Positions 10,835-19,349 of a stretch of DNA of 64,000 nt are shown one piece after another (within the stretch, counting starts at the first letter, position 1; every line of letters starts with the position of its first letter). The notes below the pieces were generated by a model that made no database searches, was not told the origin of the DNA, and saw only the letters and a list, made by a program, of their open reading frames with translations. The translations under genes were made by a program, and so were the position numbers. Location of the stretch: the NCBI GenBank assembly GCA_003285105.1, contig CP030158.1, positions 1,836,501 through 1,900,500 on the forward strand, given 5' to 3'. The stretch is from Roseithermus sacchariphilus (GTDB lineage: Bacteria > Bacteroidota > Rhodothermia > Rhodothermales > MEBIC09517).

Positions 10835-10858
10835 ATCCCCCATACGACGACCTCCCAC

Positions 10859-11476
10859 ATGCCACGGCTAAAGGACATCTGCACCATTTCGTCGGGCTAC
10901 TCCTTCCGAGGACGCATAGCCGACAACGAGGACGGCCCCTACCGGGTGGTTCAACTCAGCCACGTAGACTGGGAAGCGGAACGCATCGACTGGGAGGGGC
11001 TGCCGCGTGTGGGCGGCATCGAGCCGGGTACACACCACCTGCTGCGCCCCGGCGACATCCTCTTCGCCGCAAAAGGCAGCCCCCACCGGGCACTCTGCCT
11101 CAACGAAGGAGAAGGAGAAGATGCCGTGGCGGCCTCGACCTTCTTCGTTCTGCGCGTGCAACGGGATGACGTGCTGCCGGCCTTCATCGCCTGGTTTCTG
11201 AATACGGAGCCGGCTCAGGCCCACCTCCGGGGGTGTAGTCGCGGCACCAGCATCCGCATCGTCTCGAAGTCCTGCCTCGGTGCGCTCCCGGTGCCGCTTC
11301 CATTCCTGGAGCGCCAGCGCCGAATCGTGCAGGCCGTACGGCTGGCCCGGCAGGAGCGTGCGCTCACCGGCCAGTTGCTCGCACACAGGGCGCGCCTGCT
11401 GGAGGCCGCCTGCCTGCGAGCGGCCTCACCACGCCATGAAACGACCAACCCGCGGGATTCCCATTACACCCGATAG
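10859..11476 (+). CDS. Type I restriction specificity (HsdS)-like protein with a single target-recognition domain
   Basis: A 205-residue protein, about half a normal HsdS. It starts with a TRD-like segment (LKDICTISSGYSFRG, then a PGDILFAAKG motif near residue 80) and ends with the S-subunit conserved block LGALPVPLPFLERQRRIVQA followed by a helix (RLARQERALTGQLLAHRARLLEAA) like the HsdS central coiled coil. The ATG at 10859 was preferred to a TTG at 10808. It lies 4 nt before hsdM, in the same operon as a full two-TRD HsdS. It could dimerise as a half-subunit to form an alternative specificity, be a remnant of an S gene, or regulate DNA binding. Confidence 0.7.
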   Translation: MPRLKDICTISSGYSFRGRIADNEDGPYRVVQLSHVDWEAERIDWEGLPRVGGIEPGTHHLLRPGDILFAAKGSPHRALCLNEGEGEDAVAASTFFVLRVQRDDVLPAFIAWFLNTEPAQAHLRGCSRGTSIRIVSKSCLGALPVPLPFLERQRRIVQAVRLARQERALTGQLLAHRARLLEAACLRAASPRHETTNPRDSHYTR

Positions 11477-11480
11477 CCCC

Positions 11481-13013
11481 ATGCCACGACCCACGCAACA
11501 GCAGATCAACAACGCCCTCTGGCGGGCCTGTGACACCTTCCGGGGGACGATTGACCCGGCCCAGTACAAGGACTACGTGCTGGTGACGCTCTTCTGGAAG
11601 TACCTCTCCGACGTCCACCGCAAGCACGAGGCGGAGCTGCGCCAGAAGTATGGCGACAACCCGGAACTCATCCGCCGCAAGCTGGCCCGCGACCGCTTCG
11701 TCCTGCCCGAAGGCGCCTCCTTCTACGATGTCAAGCGCAACCACTACCACGACGCAGACCTGGGCGACCACATCAACAAGGCCCTCACGGCCATCGAGGA
11801 CGCCAACAAGCAGAAGCTCGACGGCGTCTTCCGCGACGTGGACTTCAACAGCGAGGCCAACCTCGGCGACACGAAGGAACGCAACCGCCGCCTGCGTCAC
11901 CTCCTCGACGACTTCGACGACCCGGCGCTGGACTTCACGCCCTTCGTGGAGGCGAGCGAGACGGGGCGCGAGGACGTGATCGGCAACGGCTATCAGTTCC
12001 TCATCAAGAAGTTCGCCTCGGACTCGGGCAAGAAGGCCGGCGACTTTTACACGCCGGAAGAGGTCTCCATGCTCATCGCCCGGCTCGTGGCGCCCCGCGC
12101 CGGCGACCGGATCTACGACCCCGCCTGCGGCTCGGGCTCGCTGCTCATCACCGTGGCCGACGAGGTCCGCGACGACGAGGGCAACCGCTCCCGCGACTTC
12201 GCCATCTACGGGCAGGAGCTCAACGCCTCGACGTGGGCGCTGGCCAAGATGAACATGTTCGTCCACGGCATCGACGGGGCCTCGATCCTCCGCGGCGACA
12301 CCATCACCAACCCCCGGCACCGCGAGGGCGACGCCCTCCTCAAGGCGGACGTGGTGGTGGCCAACCCGCCCTTCAGCCTGAAGAAGTGGGGCTACGAGGA
12401 AGCCGCTACCGACCGCTTCGGGCGGTTCAAACGGCCCGTGCTTCCCCCGAAGTCGAAGGGCGACTATGCCTTTATCCTGCACATGCTGCACTCCGCGAAG
12501 CAGGACGTGGGGCGCGTGGGCGTGGTCGTCCCCCACGGCGTGCTCTTCCGCGGGGGCGCCGAGGGCAAGATCCGCGAGCAGCTCATCCGCGACAACCTGC
12601 TCGACGCCGTCATCGGGCTGCCCGCCGGCCTCTTCTACGGGACCGGCATCCCTGCGGCCATCCTCGTCTTCAAGATGCGCCGCCCCACCACCGACGTCCT
12701 CTTCATCGACGCCAGCCGCGAGTACGACGACTCGGATACGCAGAAACGCCTGCGGGCGCAGGACATCGAGAAGATCGTGCAGACGTACCGCGCCTACGAG
12801 AGCGTGGACAAGTACGCCTACCGCGCCTCCTTCGAGGAGATCGAGGAGAACGACTTCAACCTCAACATCCCCCGGTACGTGGACACCTTCGAGGAGGAGG
12901 AGCCGGTGGACCTGGCGGCCCTGGCCGAGGAGATCCGCGCCATCGAGACGCGGCTGGCGGCCACGCGCCAGGAACTCGACGGCTACCTCCGCGAACTCGG
13001 CCTCCCCGTGTAG
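11481..13013 (+). CDS. hsdM: Type I restriction-modification system methyltransferase subunit
   Basis: N6-adenine methyltransferase subunit of 510 residues. It has an N-terminal HsdM helical domain (residues 1-150), the SAM-binding motif I DPACGSGS at 213-220, and the adenine-methylase catalytic motif NPPF at 295-298. The ATG at 11481 gives the standard start MPRPTQQQINNALW. With HsdS it would methylate host DNA; with HsdR as well it would restrict foreign DNA. It is preceded at 4 nt by the half-S gene and followed by a 37-nt perfect palindrome and hsdS. An hsdM-hsdS-hsdR set in one orientation is normal for type I systems. Confidence 0.95.
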   Translation: MPRPTQQQINNALWRACDTFRGTIDPAQYKDYVLVTLFWKYLSDVHRKHEAELRQKYGDNPELIRRKLARDRFVLPEGASFYDVKRNHYHDADLGDHINKALTAIEDANKQKLDGVFRDVDFNSEANLGDTKERNRRLRHLLDDFDDPALDFTPFVEASETGREDVIGNGYQFLIKKFASDSGKKAGDFYTPEEVSMLIARLVAPRAGDRIYDPACGSGSLLITVADEVRDDEGNRSRDFAIYGQELNASTWALAKMNMFVHGIDGASILRGDTITNPRHREGDALLKADVVVANPPFSLKKWGYEEAATDRFGRFKRPVLPPKSKGDYAFILHMLHSAKQDVGRVGVVVPHGVLFRGGAEGKIREQLIRDNLLDAVIGLPAGLFYGTGIPAAILVFKMRRPTTDVLFIDASREYDDSDTQKRLRAQDIEKIVQTYRAYESVDKYAYRASFEEIEENDFNLNIPRYVDTFEEEEPVDLAALAEEIRAIETRLAATRQELDGYLRELGLPV

Positions 13014-13019
13014 TTACGA

Positions 13020-13056
13020 CCAGACCTGCCAGGTCTCCGAGACCTGGCAGGTCTGG
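13020..13056. repeat. REP-like perfect palindrome between hsdM and hsdS
   Basis: A perfect inverted repeat of two 17-nt arms (left arm CCAGACCTGCCAGGTCT) around the 3-nt loop CCG, starting 7 nt after the hsdM stop. Each arm is itself made of AGACCTG/CAGGTCT half-sites. It is closely related to the palindromes inside the 3' end of hsdS and just upstream of the RAYT transposase gene, so it is probably one of that transposase's elements. It could also act as an RNA hairpin between hsdM and hsdS. Confidence 0.8.
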
Positions 13057-13074
13057 GGTCAACCGCCACCCCCC

Positions 13075-14667
13075 ATGCGCATGAACGACGACACGAAACA
13101 ACCCACCCTGTTCGACCCGCCCCCCGCCAACGGGACGCCCGAGGCCTCGCATAGTTTGGCTAAATCCGTCTTTGAGAAATGGGCACTCAAAGATTGTGGA
13201 CGATGGCTTTCCGGCGGAACACCTACCAGAAATAATCCCGCATATTGGGGAGGTGATATTCCATGGATTAGTGCCAAAAGTTTGAAGCATTTTTACATCT
13301 ATGATTCCAATGAATATGTGACCGAGGCCGGTGCGATGAATGGAACACGCCTCGTTCCGCCCGGCACAATCCTCTTTGTGGTGCGGGGCATGAGTCTCGC
13401 AAATGAGTTTCGCATCGGCATAGCCCAACGATCAGTTACATTTAATCAAGACCTTAAAGCGCTAATTGCCAATGAACACTTTGACCCTCTGTTTTTAGCT
13501 TATATGCTGAAGGCCAAGGAAAAATACATCATGAACCTGGCAGATGCCTCGTCTCACGGAACACTGCGCCTTCAGACAGAACTATTGGAGCAACTCCCCA
13601 TCCCCCTCCCCCCCCTTCCCGAGCAGCGCAAGATCGCCCGCATCCTCGGCGCGTGGGACCGGGCGCTGTCCGACCTCGACGCGCTGCTGGCGGCCAAGCG
13701 CCGGCGCAAGCAGGGTCTGGCGCAGCGCCTGCTCACGGGCCGCGTGCGCCTGCCGGGGTTTGATGAGCCGTGGCGGGAGGTAAAAATTGGACAACTATTG
13801 AAGCCTGTGAAGCGGCCTGTAGACTGGGATGATAAAAGATTGTATCGACTTGTCAGTCTCAGACGTGGTGGTGAAGGTCTCTTTTGGCGCTCACCGCTAT
13901 ACGGCCATCAGATCAGTACAAAAACATTGATGGTTACTCGCACGGGAGACTTCCTTATCTCACGGATGCAGGTAGTGCACGGTGCCACTGGCCTTACCAC
14001 ACCAGAATTCGACGGTGCCCATGTTTCAAACTCATATCTGATTCTAGTGCCCAGAAAAGAGAACATTATTGATACAGCTTTTTTTGCAGAGTTGTCTAAG
14101 CAGCCGTTTATGCGGCACTTGGCTTATCTGTCGAGCTACGGTGTGCATATTGAGAAGATGACATTTAATCCGCGCCTATACTTCAACAGCAAGATCTCGA
14201 TTCCTCCAACGGTTGAAGAACAAAGGGAAATCAAGAAGGTGCTCGATGCGGCCGATGCCGAGATCGCCGCGCTCGAAGCCTGGCGTGCGGCGCTCGCCCG
14301 GCAGAAGAAGGGCCTCATGCAGCGGCTGCTCACCGGGGAGATCCGCGTCAGGCTGGAGGAGGGGGATAACCCAGACCTGTCAGGTCTTCGAGACCTGAAC
14401 AGGTCTACGACGACGCCCACGACGTCCACCACACCCCCGACGCCCCACCGCGACAACCCAGACCTGTCAGGTCTTGGAGACCTGAACAGGTCTACGACGA
14501 CGCCCACGACGTCCACCACACCCCCGACGCCCCACCGCGACAACCCAGACCTGTCAGGTCTTGGAGACCTGAACAGGTCTACGACGACGCCCATAACGCC
14601 CCGCCGCGACAACCCTGCCGGCGACAACCCGGACCTGAACAGGTCCGGGGGAGGCGATACGTCATGA
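13075..14667 (+). CDS. hsdS: Type I restriction-modification specificity subunit with repeat-expanded C-terminus
   Basis: DNA-recognition subunit of about 530 residues (start ATG 13075 or 13081). Two TRDs (about residues 30-170 and 230-385) are each followed by a conserved block and helix: LPIPLPPLPEQRKIARILGA then a helix to RLLTGRVRLPGF, and IPPTVEEQREIKKVLDAADA then a helix to RLLTGEIRVRLE. The TRD DNA is visibly richer in A+T than the conserved segments, as expected for swapped specificity modules. After the normal end at RVRLEEG the frame continues for about 100 residues through three 87-nt tandem repeats (29 residues each, with DNPDLSGL and TTTPTTSTTPPTPHR) that contain the REP-like palindromes. 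The stop overlaps the RAYT start as ATGA. Confidence 0.92.
   Translation: MRMNDDTKQPTLFDPPPANGTPEASHSLAKSVFEKWALKDCGRWLSGGTPTRNNPAYWGGDIPWISAKSLKHFYIYDSNEYVTEAGAMNGTRLVPPGTILFVVRGMSLANEFRIGIAQRSVTFNQDLKALIANEHFDPLFLAYMLKAKEKYIMNLADASSHGTLRLQTELLEQLPIPLPPLPEQRKIARILGAWDRALSDLDALLAAKRRRKQGLAQRLLTGRVRLPGFDEPWREVKIGQLLKPVKRPVDWDDKRLYRLVSLRRGGEGLFWRSPLYGHQISTKTLMVTRTGDFLISRMQVVHGATGLTTPEFDGAHVSNSYLILVPRKENIIDTAFFAELSKQPFMRHLAYLSSYGVHIEKMTFNPRLYFNSKISIPPTVEEQREIKKVLDAADAEIAALEAWRAALARQKKGLMQRLLTGEIRVRLEEGDNPDLSGLRDLNRSTTTPTTSTTPPTPHRDNPDLSGLGDLNRSTTTPTTSTTPPTPHRDNPDLSGLGDLNRSTTTPITPRRDNPAGDNPDLNRSGGGDTS
14371..14648. repeat. Tandem 87-nt repeats carrying REP-like palindromes inside hsdS
   Basis: Near-palindromes beginning CCAGACCTGTCAGGTCT occur at 14371, 14458 and 14545, exactly 87 nt apart, each followed by an ACGACGACGCCC-type spacer. 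A shorter perfect palindrome (CCGGACCTG, AA, CAGGTCCGG) follows at 14629-14648, just before the RAYT start codon at 14664. The 87-nt period equals 29 codons, so the expansion keeps the hsdS frame. The elements match the 13020 palindrome in their AGACCTG/CAGGTCT core. Confidence 0.85.
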
Positions 14668-15260
14668 CCACCTATCCATCCCTCGAAGCCGGGCGATACT
14701 ACCACGTCTATAACCGGGGCAACAACCGCGAGGACCTCTTCCGCGAGCCGCGCAACTACGACTTCTTCCTCGAACGCTACGCCCGGCACGTCGCGCCGGT
14801 GGTAGACACCTTTGCCTACTGCCTGCTCCGCAACCATTTCCACCTGCTCATCCGCGTCAGGCCCGAGGCAGACTGGCCCGACGCCCGAGGTCCTGCCCGC
14901 CGGTTCGCCAACCTGTTCAGCAGCTACGCCAAGGCGATCAACAACGCCTACGGGCGCACCGGCAGCCTCTTCCAGAAACGCTTTGGCCGGATCGAAGTGA
15001 CGTCCGAGCGCTACCTCGCCCACCTCGTCTGCTACATCCACCACAATCCCCAGCGCCACGGCTTCGTGGACGACTTCCGGACGTATCCCTATTCGTCCTA
15101 CCGGGCCCTGCTCGCCGCCGGGCGGCCCACCCGCCTTCGGCGCGACGAGGTTCTCGCATGGTTCGGCGGGGCGGACGGCTTCCGCGCGGCCCACGCCGCC
15201 GGCGACGCCGCATCCCGTGCGGCCCCCCTGATTGACCACGACTTCGAACACCAGGTCTGA
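14664..15260 (+). CDS. REP-associated tyrosine transposase (RAYT, IS200-like Y1 family)
   Basis: Single-strand DNA transposase of 198 residues. The N-terminus YYHVYNRGNNRE is typical of RAYTs. The HUH metal-binding motif is present as His58-Phe-His60 in LLRNHFHLLIRV, and the likely catalytic tyrosine is Tyr88 in FSSYAKAINNAYGRTGSLFQ. A YIHHNPQRHG segment follows, as in the family. RAYTs recognise and may mobilise REP palindromes, and REP-like palindromes lie directly upstream within hsdS and at 13020. Its ATG overlaps the hsdS stop (ATGA), and hsdR starts 8 nt after its stop. It is therefore embedded in the restriction operon and probably translated with it. All visible catalytic residues are intact. 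Confidence 0.85.
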   Translation: MTTYPSLEAGRYYHVYNRGNNREDLFREPRNYDFFLERYARHVAPVVDTFAYCLLRNHFHLLIRVRPEADWPDARGPARRFANLFSSYAKAINNAYGRTGSLFQKRFGRIEVTSERYLAHLVCYIHHNPQRHGFVDDFRTYPYSSYRALLAAGRPTRLRRDEVLAWFGGADGFRAAHAAGDAASRAAPLIDHDFEHQV

Positions 15261-15268
15261 CACACGCC

Positions 15269-18200
15269 ATGGCCGTCCCCTCCTATGCCGAATGGCCCGA
15301 CTCGCAGGGCCCCGCCCTCCGGCTCCTCCAGAAGCTCGGGTGGACCGTCCTCTCGCCGGAGGACGCCCTCCGGATGCGGGGCGGCTCCACGAGCGAGGTG
15401 CTGCTCCGTTCCGTCCTCGAAACCCAGCTCCGGCGGCTCAACCCCATCGCGTACCGGGGGCGCCTCCACGAGCTTTCCGAGGGCAACGCCCACGAGGCCG
15501 CCGAGAAGCTCCGCCGCCTGCCCGAGGCCAGCCTCATCCAGGCCAACGAAAAGGCCTACGACCTCCTCATGCTGGGCACGAGCCTGGAGCAGGAGATCGA
15601 AGGCGACCGCAAGAGCCCGCAGATCCACTACGTAGACTGGCACAGGCCCGAGCGCAACCAGTTCCACGTCGTGCCCGAGTTCGAGGTGCAGCGGGCCGAC
15701 GGCAGCCACTACCGCCCCGACCTCGTCCTCTTCGTCAACGGCATCCCCTTCGCCGTCGTCGAGTGCAAGCGGCGCGACAAGAACGCCTCCGTCGAGGCCG
15801 GCATCCACCAGATGCTCCGCAACCAGCGGCCCGGCGGCATCCCGCGCCTGTTCCACACCGTGCAGCTCGTACTCTCGGTCCAGCCCAACGCCGTCCGGTA
15901 CGCCACCGTGGGGACCGAGGAGAAGTTCTGGTCCGTCTGGAAGGAGCCCGAGGCCGAGGCCGCCGTCCGCCCGCTCATCCAGGACCGGGGGATGGGCACG
16001 TACGAGCCGTGCGAGCAGGACCGGGCGCTGTGGTCACTCCTTCGCCCGAGCCGCCTCCTGGAGCTGACCCGGCTGTTCGTCGTCTTCGATGCCGGCGTCA
16101 AAAAGATTGCCCGCTACCAGCAGTACTTCACCGTGAAGGCCACGCTGGAGCGCGTACGCCGCTTCGACGAGCACGGCCGGCGCCGGGGCGGCGTGATCTG
16201 GCACACCCAGGGCAGCGGCAAGAGCCTCACCATGGTCATGATCGCCAAAGCCCTCGCCCTCGCCGACGACATCCGGCACCCCCGCGTCGTGCTCGTCACC
16301 GACCGCAAGAGCCTCGACAAACAGATCGAGCGGACGTTCCGCCATTGCGGCAAGGAGGTCAAGCGGGCCAGAACGGGCACCGAACTGGCCGAGTTGCTCC
16401 AGGATACGCGCAACGAGGTCGTCACCACGCTCATCAACAAGTTCAAGACCGTCGCCGAACGGAAGCTCACGGTGGTCGATAGCGAGAACGTGTTCGTCCT
16501 CGTCGACGAGAGCCACCGCACGAACTACGGCACGCTCCATGCCCTGATGCGGAAGGTGCTGCCGAGGGCGTGCTACCTCGGCTTCACCGGCACCCCGCTC
16601 ATGAAACAGGAGAAGAGCACGGCCCGGAAGTTCGGCGGTCTCATCGAGCCGGTTTACACCATCGAGCAGGCCGTGGCGGACCGGGCCGTCGTCCCCCTGC
16701 TCTACGAGGGCCGTCACGCCCGGCAGATCGTCTATGAGAAGCCGCTCGACCGCGCCTTCGAGCGTGTGGCCGAGCCGCTCTCGGACGAGCAGACGCGCGA
16801 TCTCAAGAAGAAGGCGACAGCCCGGCAGCGGCTTGCCCAGACGAAGCAGACGCTGGAGGAGGTGGTCTACGACGTCCTAGAGCACTACGTGCAGCACTGG
16901 CAGGGCACCGGCTTCAAGGCCATGCTCGTCGTGCCGAGCCGGGCCGCCGCCGTCCGCGCCCAGGAAATCGCCGAGCAGGACGGCCGGGTGCGGACCGCCG
17001 TGGTCATCTCCGGCCCCGACCAGCGTGAGGAGGACGAAGACGAAGAGGCCCCGATGGCGCAGGTGCAGGCGTGGTGGCAGCGCACCGTCGTGGAACGCTT
17101 CGGAGGCGACGAGGAGGCCTACGACGAGTACGTCATCGAGCGGTTCAAGGAGTTTTCCGAAGACGACCCCGGCATCGAACTCCTCATCGTCGTCAGCAAG
17201 CTCATCACGGGCTTCGATGCGCCGCGGGCCACCGTGCTCTACGTCTACAAGCAGATGAAAGAGCACACCCTCCTCCAGGCCATCGCCCGCGTCAACCGCC
17301 TCCACGAAGGCAAGGACTTCGGGTACGTCCTCGACTACTGGGGCATCCTTGGCGAGCTCGATGACGCGCTCACCAGCTACAGCGCCCTCGCCGGCTACGA
17401 CCCCGACGACGTGGCCGGAAGCATCCAGAGCGTGCGCGACGAGGTCCGCAAGCTCGGCCAGCGCCATAGCGACCTGTGGGACGTGTTCGCGGGCGTCGAG
17501 AACAGAGAGGACATCGAGCAGATGGAACGCCACCTCGCCGACGAAGAGCGCCGCCACACGTTCTACGAGCGCCTGACGGCCTATGCCCGCACGCTCCAGC
17601 TCGCCCTCTCGACGGAGTATTACCACACGACGGTAGACGAGGCCCAGCAGAAGCGGTACCTCCGAGACCTCAAGTTCTTCACGTCCCTCCGCCGCTCCGT
17701 CCGGCTCCGCTACGCCGAGGCCGTCGACTTCGGCGAGTACGAGCGCCGCGTGCAGAAACTCCTGGACACCCACGTCGCCGTCGACGAGGTGGAACGGGTC
17801 GTGAAGCCCGTCAACGTGTTCGACCGCGAAGCGTTCATGGTAGAGGTGGAACGGGTCACGGGCAGCATAGCCTCAAAGGCTGATGCCATCGCACACCGCA
17901 CCAGGCGTGTGCTCACCGAGCGCATGGACGAGGACCCCGTCCTCTTCAAGAAGCTCTCGGAACTCATCGAGGAGGCCATCGAGGCCTTTCGCCGCCAGCG
18001 GCTGAGTGAGGTGGAGTACCTCCAGCGTGTGCAGAAGATCGAAGCCGAGCTGGAATCGGGGAAGATTCAGGGGATCCCCTCGGTGCTCCATGGCCATCCC
18101 GAGGCGCGGGCCTTCTACGGCGTACTCACGGAAGTGCTGGGCGCCTCGCCCGAACACGACCCCGATCGGCTGGCCGAGGCGGGATTAGCCATAGACCGGC

Positions 18201-18391
18201 TCATCGAAGCCCGGAAGAAAGTCGACTGGGAGCGCGACCCTGACGTGGAGAAGCAGATGCGAGATGACGTGGAGGATTTCCTTCTCCTGGAGTCCGGCCT
18301 GATCGACATGAACACCCCGGGCTGGCAGGACGCTGTCGACCGCATCCTCGACGAAGCCATCCGCATCGCACGCAGCCACCGGAACGGATGA
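15269..18391 (+). CDS. hsdR: Type I restriction-modification system endonuclease/translocase subunit
   Basis: Restriction and motor subunit of 1040 residues, a typical length. The N-terminal PD-(D/E)xK nuclease is visible as D151...E165-C-K167 (RPDLVLFVNG...VVECKRRD). The SF2 translocase follows with Walker A GSGKS at 315-319 and the DEAD-box variant DESH at 413-416, then a helicase C-terminal part with LITGFDAPRATVLYV and a QAIARVNR motif VI-like segment. It starts 8 nt after the RAYT gene and overlaps the downstream metallopeptidase gene by ATGA, so the operon appears to continue. Confidence 0.95.
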   Translation: MAVPSYAEWPDSQGPALRLLQKLGWTVLSPEDALRMRGGSTSEVLLRSVLETQLRRLNPIAYRGRLHELSEGNAHEAAEKLRRLPEASLIQANEKAYDLLMLGTSLEQEIEGDRKSPQIHYVDWHRPERNQFHVVPEFEVQRADGSHYRPDLVLFVNGIPFAVVECKRRDKNASVEAGIHQMLRNQRPGGIPRLFHTVQLVLSVQPNAVRYATVGTEEKFWSVWKEPEAEAAVRPLIQDRGMGTYEPCEQDRALWSLLRPSRLLELTRLFVVFDAGVKKIARYQQYFTVKATLERVRRFDEHGRRRGGVIWHTQGSGKSLTMVMIAKALALADDIRHPRVVLVTDRKSLDKQIERTFRHCGKEVKRARTGTELAELLQDTRNEVVTTLINKFKTVAERKLTVVDSENVFVLVDESHRTNYGTLHALMRKVLPRACYLGFTGTPLMKQEKSTARKFGGLIEPVYTIEQAVADRAVVPLLYEGRHARQIVYEKPLDRAFERVAEPLSDEQTRDLKKKATARQRLAQTKQTLEEVVYDVLEHYVQHWQGTGFKAMLVVPSRAAAVRAQEIAEQDGRVRTAVVISGPDQREEDEDEEAPMAQVQAWWQRTVVERFGGDEEAYDEYVIERFKEFSEDDPGIELLIVVSKLITGFDAPRATVLYVYKQMKEHTLLQAIARVNRLHEGKDFGYVLDYWGILGELDDALTSYSALAGYDPDDVAGSIQSVRDEVRKLGQRHSDLWDVFAGVENREDIEQMERHLADEERRHTFYERLTAYARTLQLALSTEYYHTTVDEAQQKRYLRDLKFFTSLRRSVRLRYAEAVDFGEYERRVQKLLDTHVAVDEVERVVKPVNVFDREAFMVEVERVTGSIASKADAIAHRTRRVLTERMDEDPVLFKKLSELIEEAIEAFRRQRLSEVEYLQRVQKIEAELESGKIQGIPSVLHGHPEARAFYGVLTEVLGASPEHDPDRLAEAGLAIDRLIEARKKVDWERDPDVEKQMRDDVEDFLLLESGLIDMNTPGWQDAVDRILDEAIRIARSHRNG

Positions 18392-19152
18392 TCGACGAGA
18401 TGGCAGAACGAGAAATGCCTGGTCCGGCGTACACCGATGCCGTGCAGTACGGGCGGCACACTATCGTCTTTGACGTCATTCGTACGGCGCGAGAGACGCT
18501 GGGTATCCACGTCTACCCATCGGGCCGTGTGGAAGTGCGAGTGCCGCTGGCAGCGGAGGCCGATGAGATTCGCGCCCGCGTCCAACGTCGCGCCCGATGG
18601 GTGCTACGCCACCAGCGCCGATTTGCCGAACTGGTGCAGGCCCAACCCCGGAAGGACTACGTGAACGGCGAGACGCACCGCTACCTCGGCCGCCAGTATC
18701 GCCTCCGGGTAAGGCCGCTGGATGCAGGAGGCCTAAACGGGCCGGAGGAAGGCGTCAAGCTGGTCGGCCGATTCTTTGAGGTGTATACCACCCGGCCCGA
18801 TCACCCGGAGCACACCCGGACGCTCCTGGAGCGCTGGTACCGCCAGAAAGCCGACCATCATCTGAGGCAACGGTTTGCATGGGGATGTGCCCAGATGGCC
18901 CGGTACGGCATCGAACCGCCCCAACTGGCGATCCGCCGCATGGAACGCCGGTGGGGAAGCTGCACGCCGAGCGGTCGCATCCTCCTGAACCCCCGGCTCA
19001 TCCTCGCCCCCATGGCCTGCATCGACTACGTGGTGGTGCACGAACTCTGCCACCTCAAGCATCCGTACCACAGCCGCGCCTTCTACGACCTTCTCGGCCG
19101 CGTACTGCCGGACTGGGAGCAGCGTAAGACCCGCCTGGAACGAGTGCAGTAA
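18388..19152 (+). CDS. YgjP-like (M48-type) zinc metallopeptidase
   Basis: Protein of 254 residues of the YgjP/DUF45 family. The zinc-peptidase motif HELCH is at 218-222 with a further His at 228 (HPYHSRAFY), preceded by the family signature RWGSCTPSGRILLNPRL at about 188-204. An N-terminal beta-rich region (VEVRVPLAAEADEIRARVQRRARWV) is also typical. Its ATG overlaps the hsdR stop by 4 nt, showing translational coupling. Genes of this family are often found at the end of type I restriction operons, but their role there is not settled. Cytoplasmic; no signal peptide. Confidence 0.85.
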   Translation: MIDEMAEREMPGPAYTDAVQYGRHTIVFDVIRTARETLGIHVYPSGRVEVRVPLAAEADEIRARVQRRARWVLRHQRRFAELVQAQPRKDYVNGETHRYLGRQYRLRVRPLDAGGLNGPEEGVKLVGRFFEVYTTRPDHPEHTRTLLERWYRQKADHHLRQRFAWGCAQMARYGIEPPQLAIRRMERRWGSCTPSGRILLNPRLILAPMACIDYVVVHELCHLKHPYHSRAFYDLLGRVLPDWEQRKTRLERVQ

Positions 19153-19349
19153 ACCCTTAACTGACAAAGTAACGGGGACGAACTGAACACCCCTTACAGG
19201 GTCGGAGGCTCCCGGTGCTGGTCTTCGCGCCGGGTCCGGGCCTCCCCTACCCCCGGCCCATCTGCAGGGCCAGTTCGAAGTAGCCCTCGCGGATCATCGC
19301 CTTCACCTCGTCCATGAGCACGGCGTGCACGGTCTTGTTGGGCCAGAGC

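Noticed and set aside
19247-19345. Short minus-strand coding-like stretch ending in TAG, reading PNKTVHAVLMDEVKAM then REGYFELALQMGRG
   Set aside because: It looks like the C-terminal remnant of a protein but I cannot assign a family and it has no start; kept only as context for the island scar.
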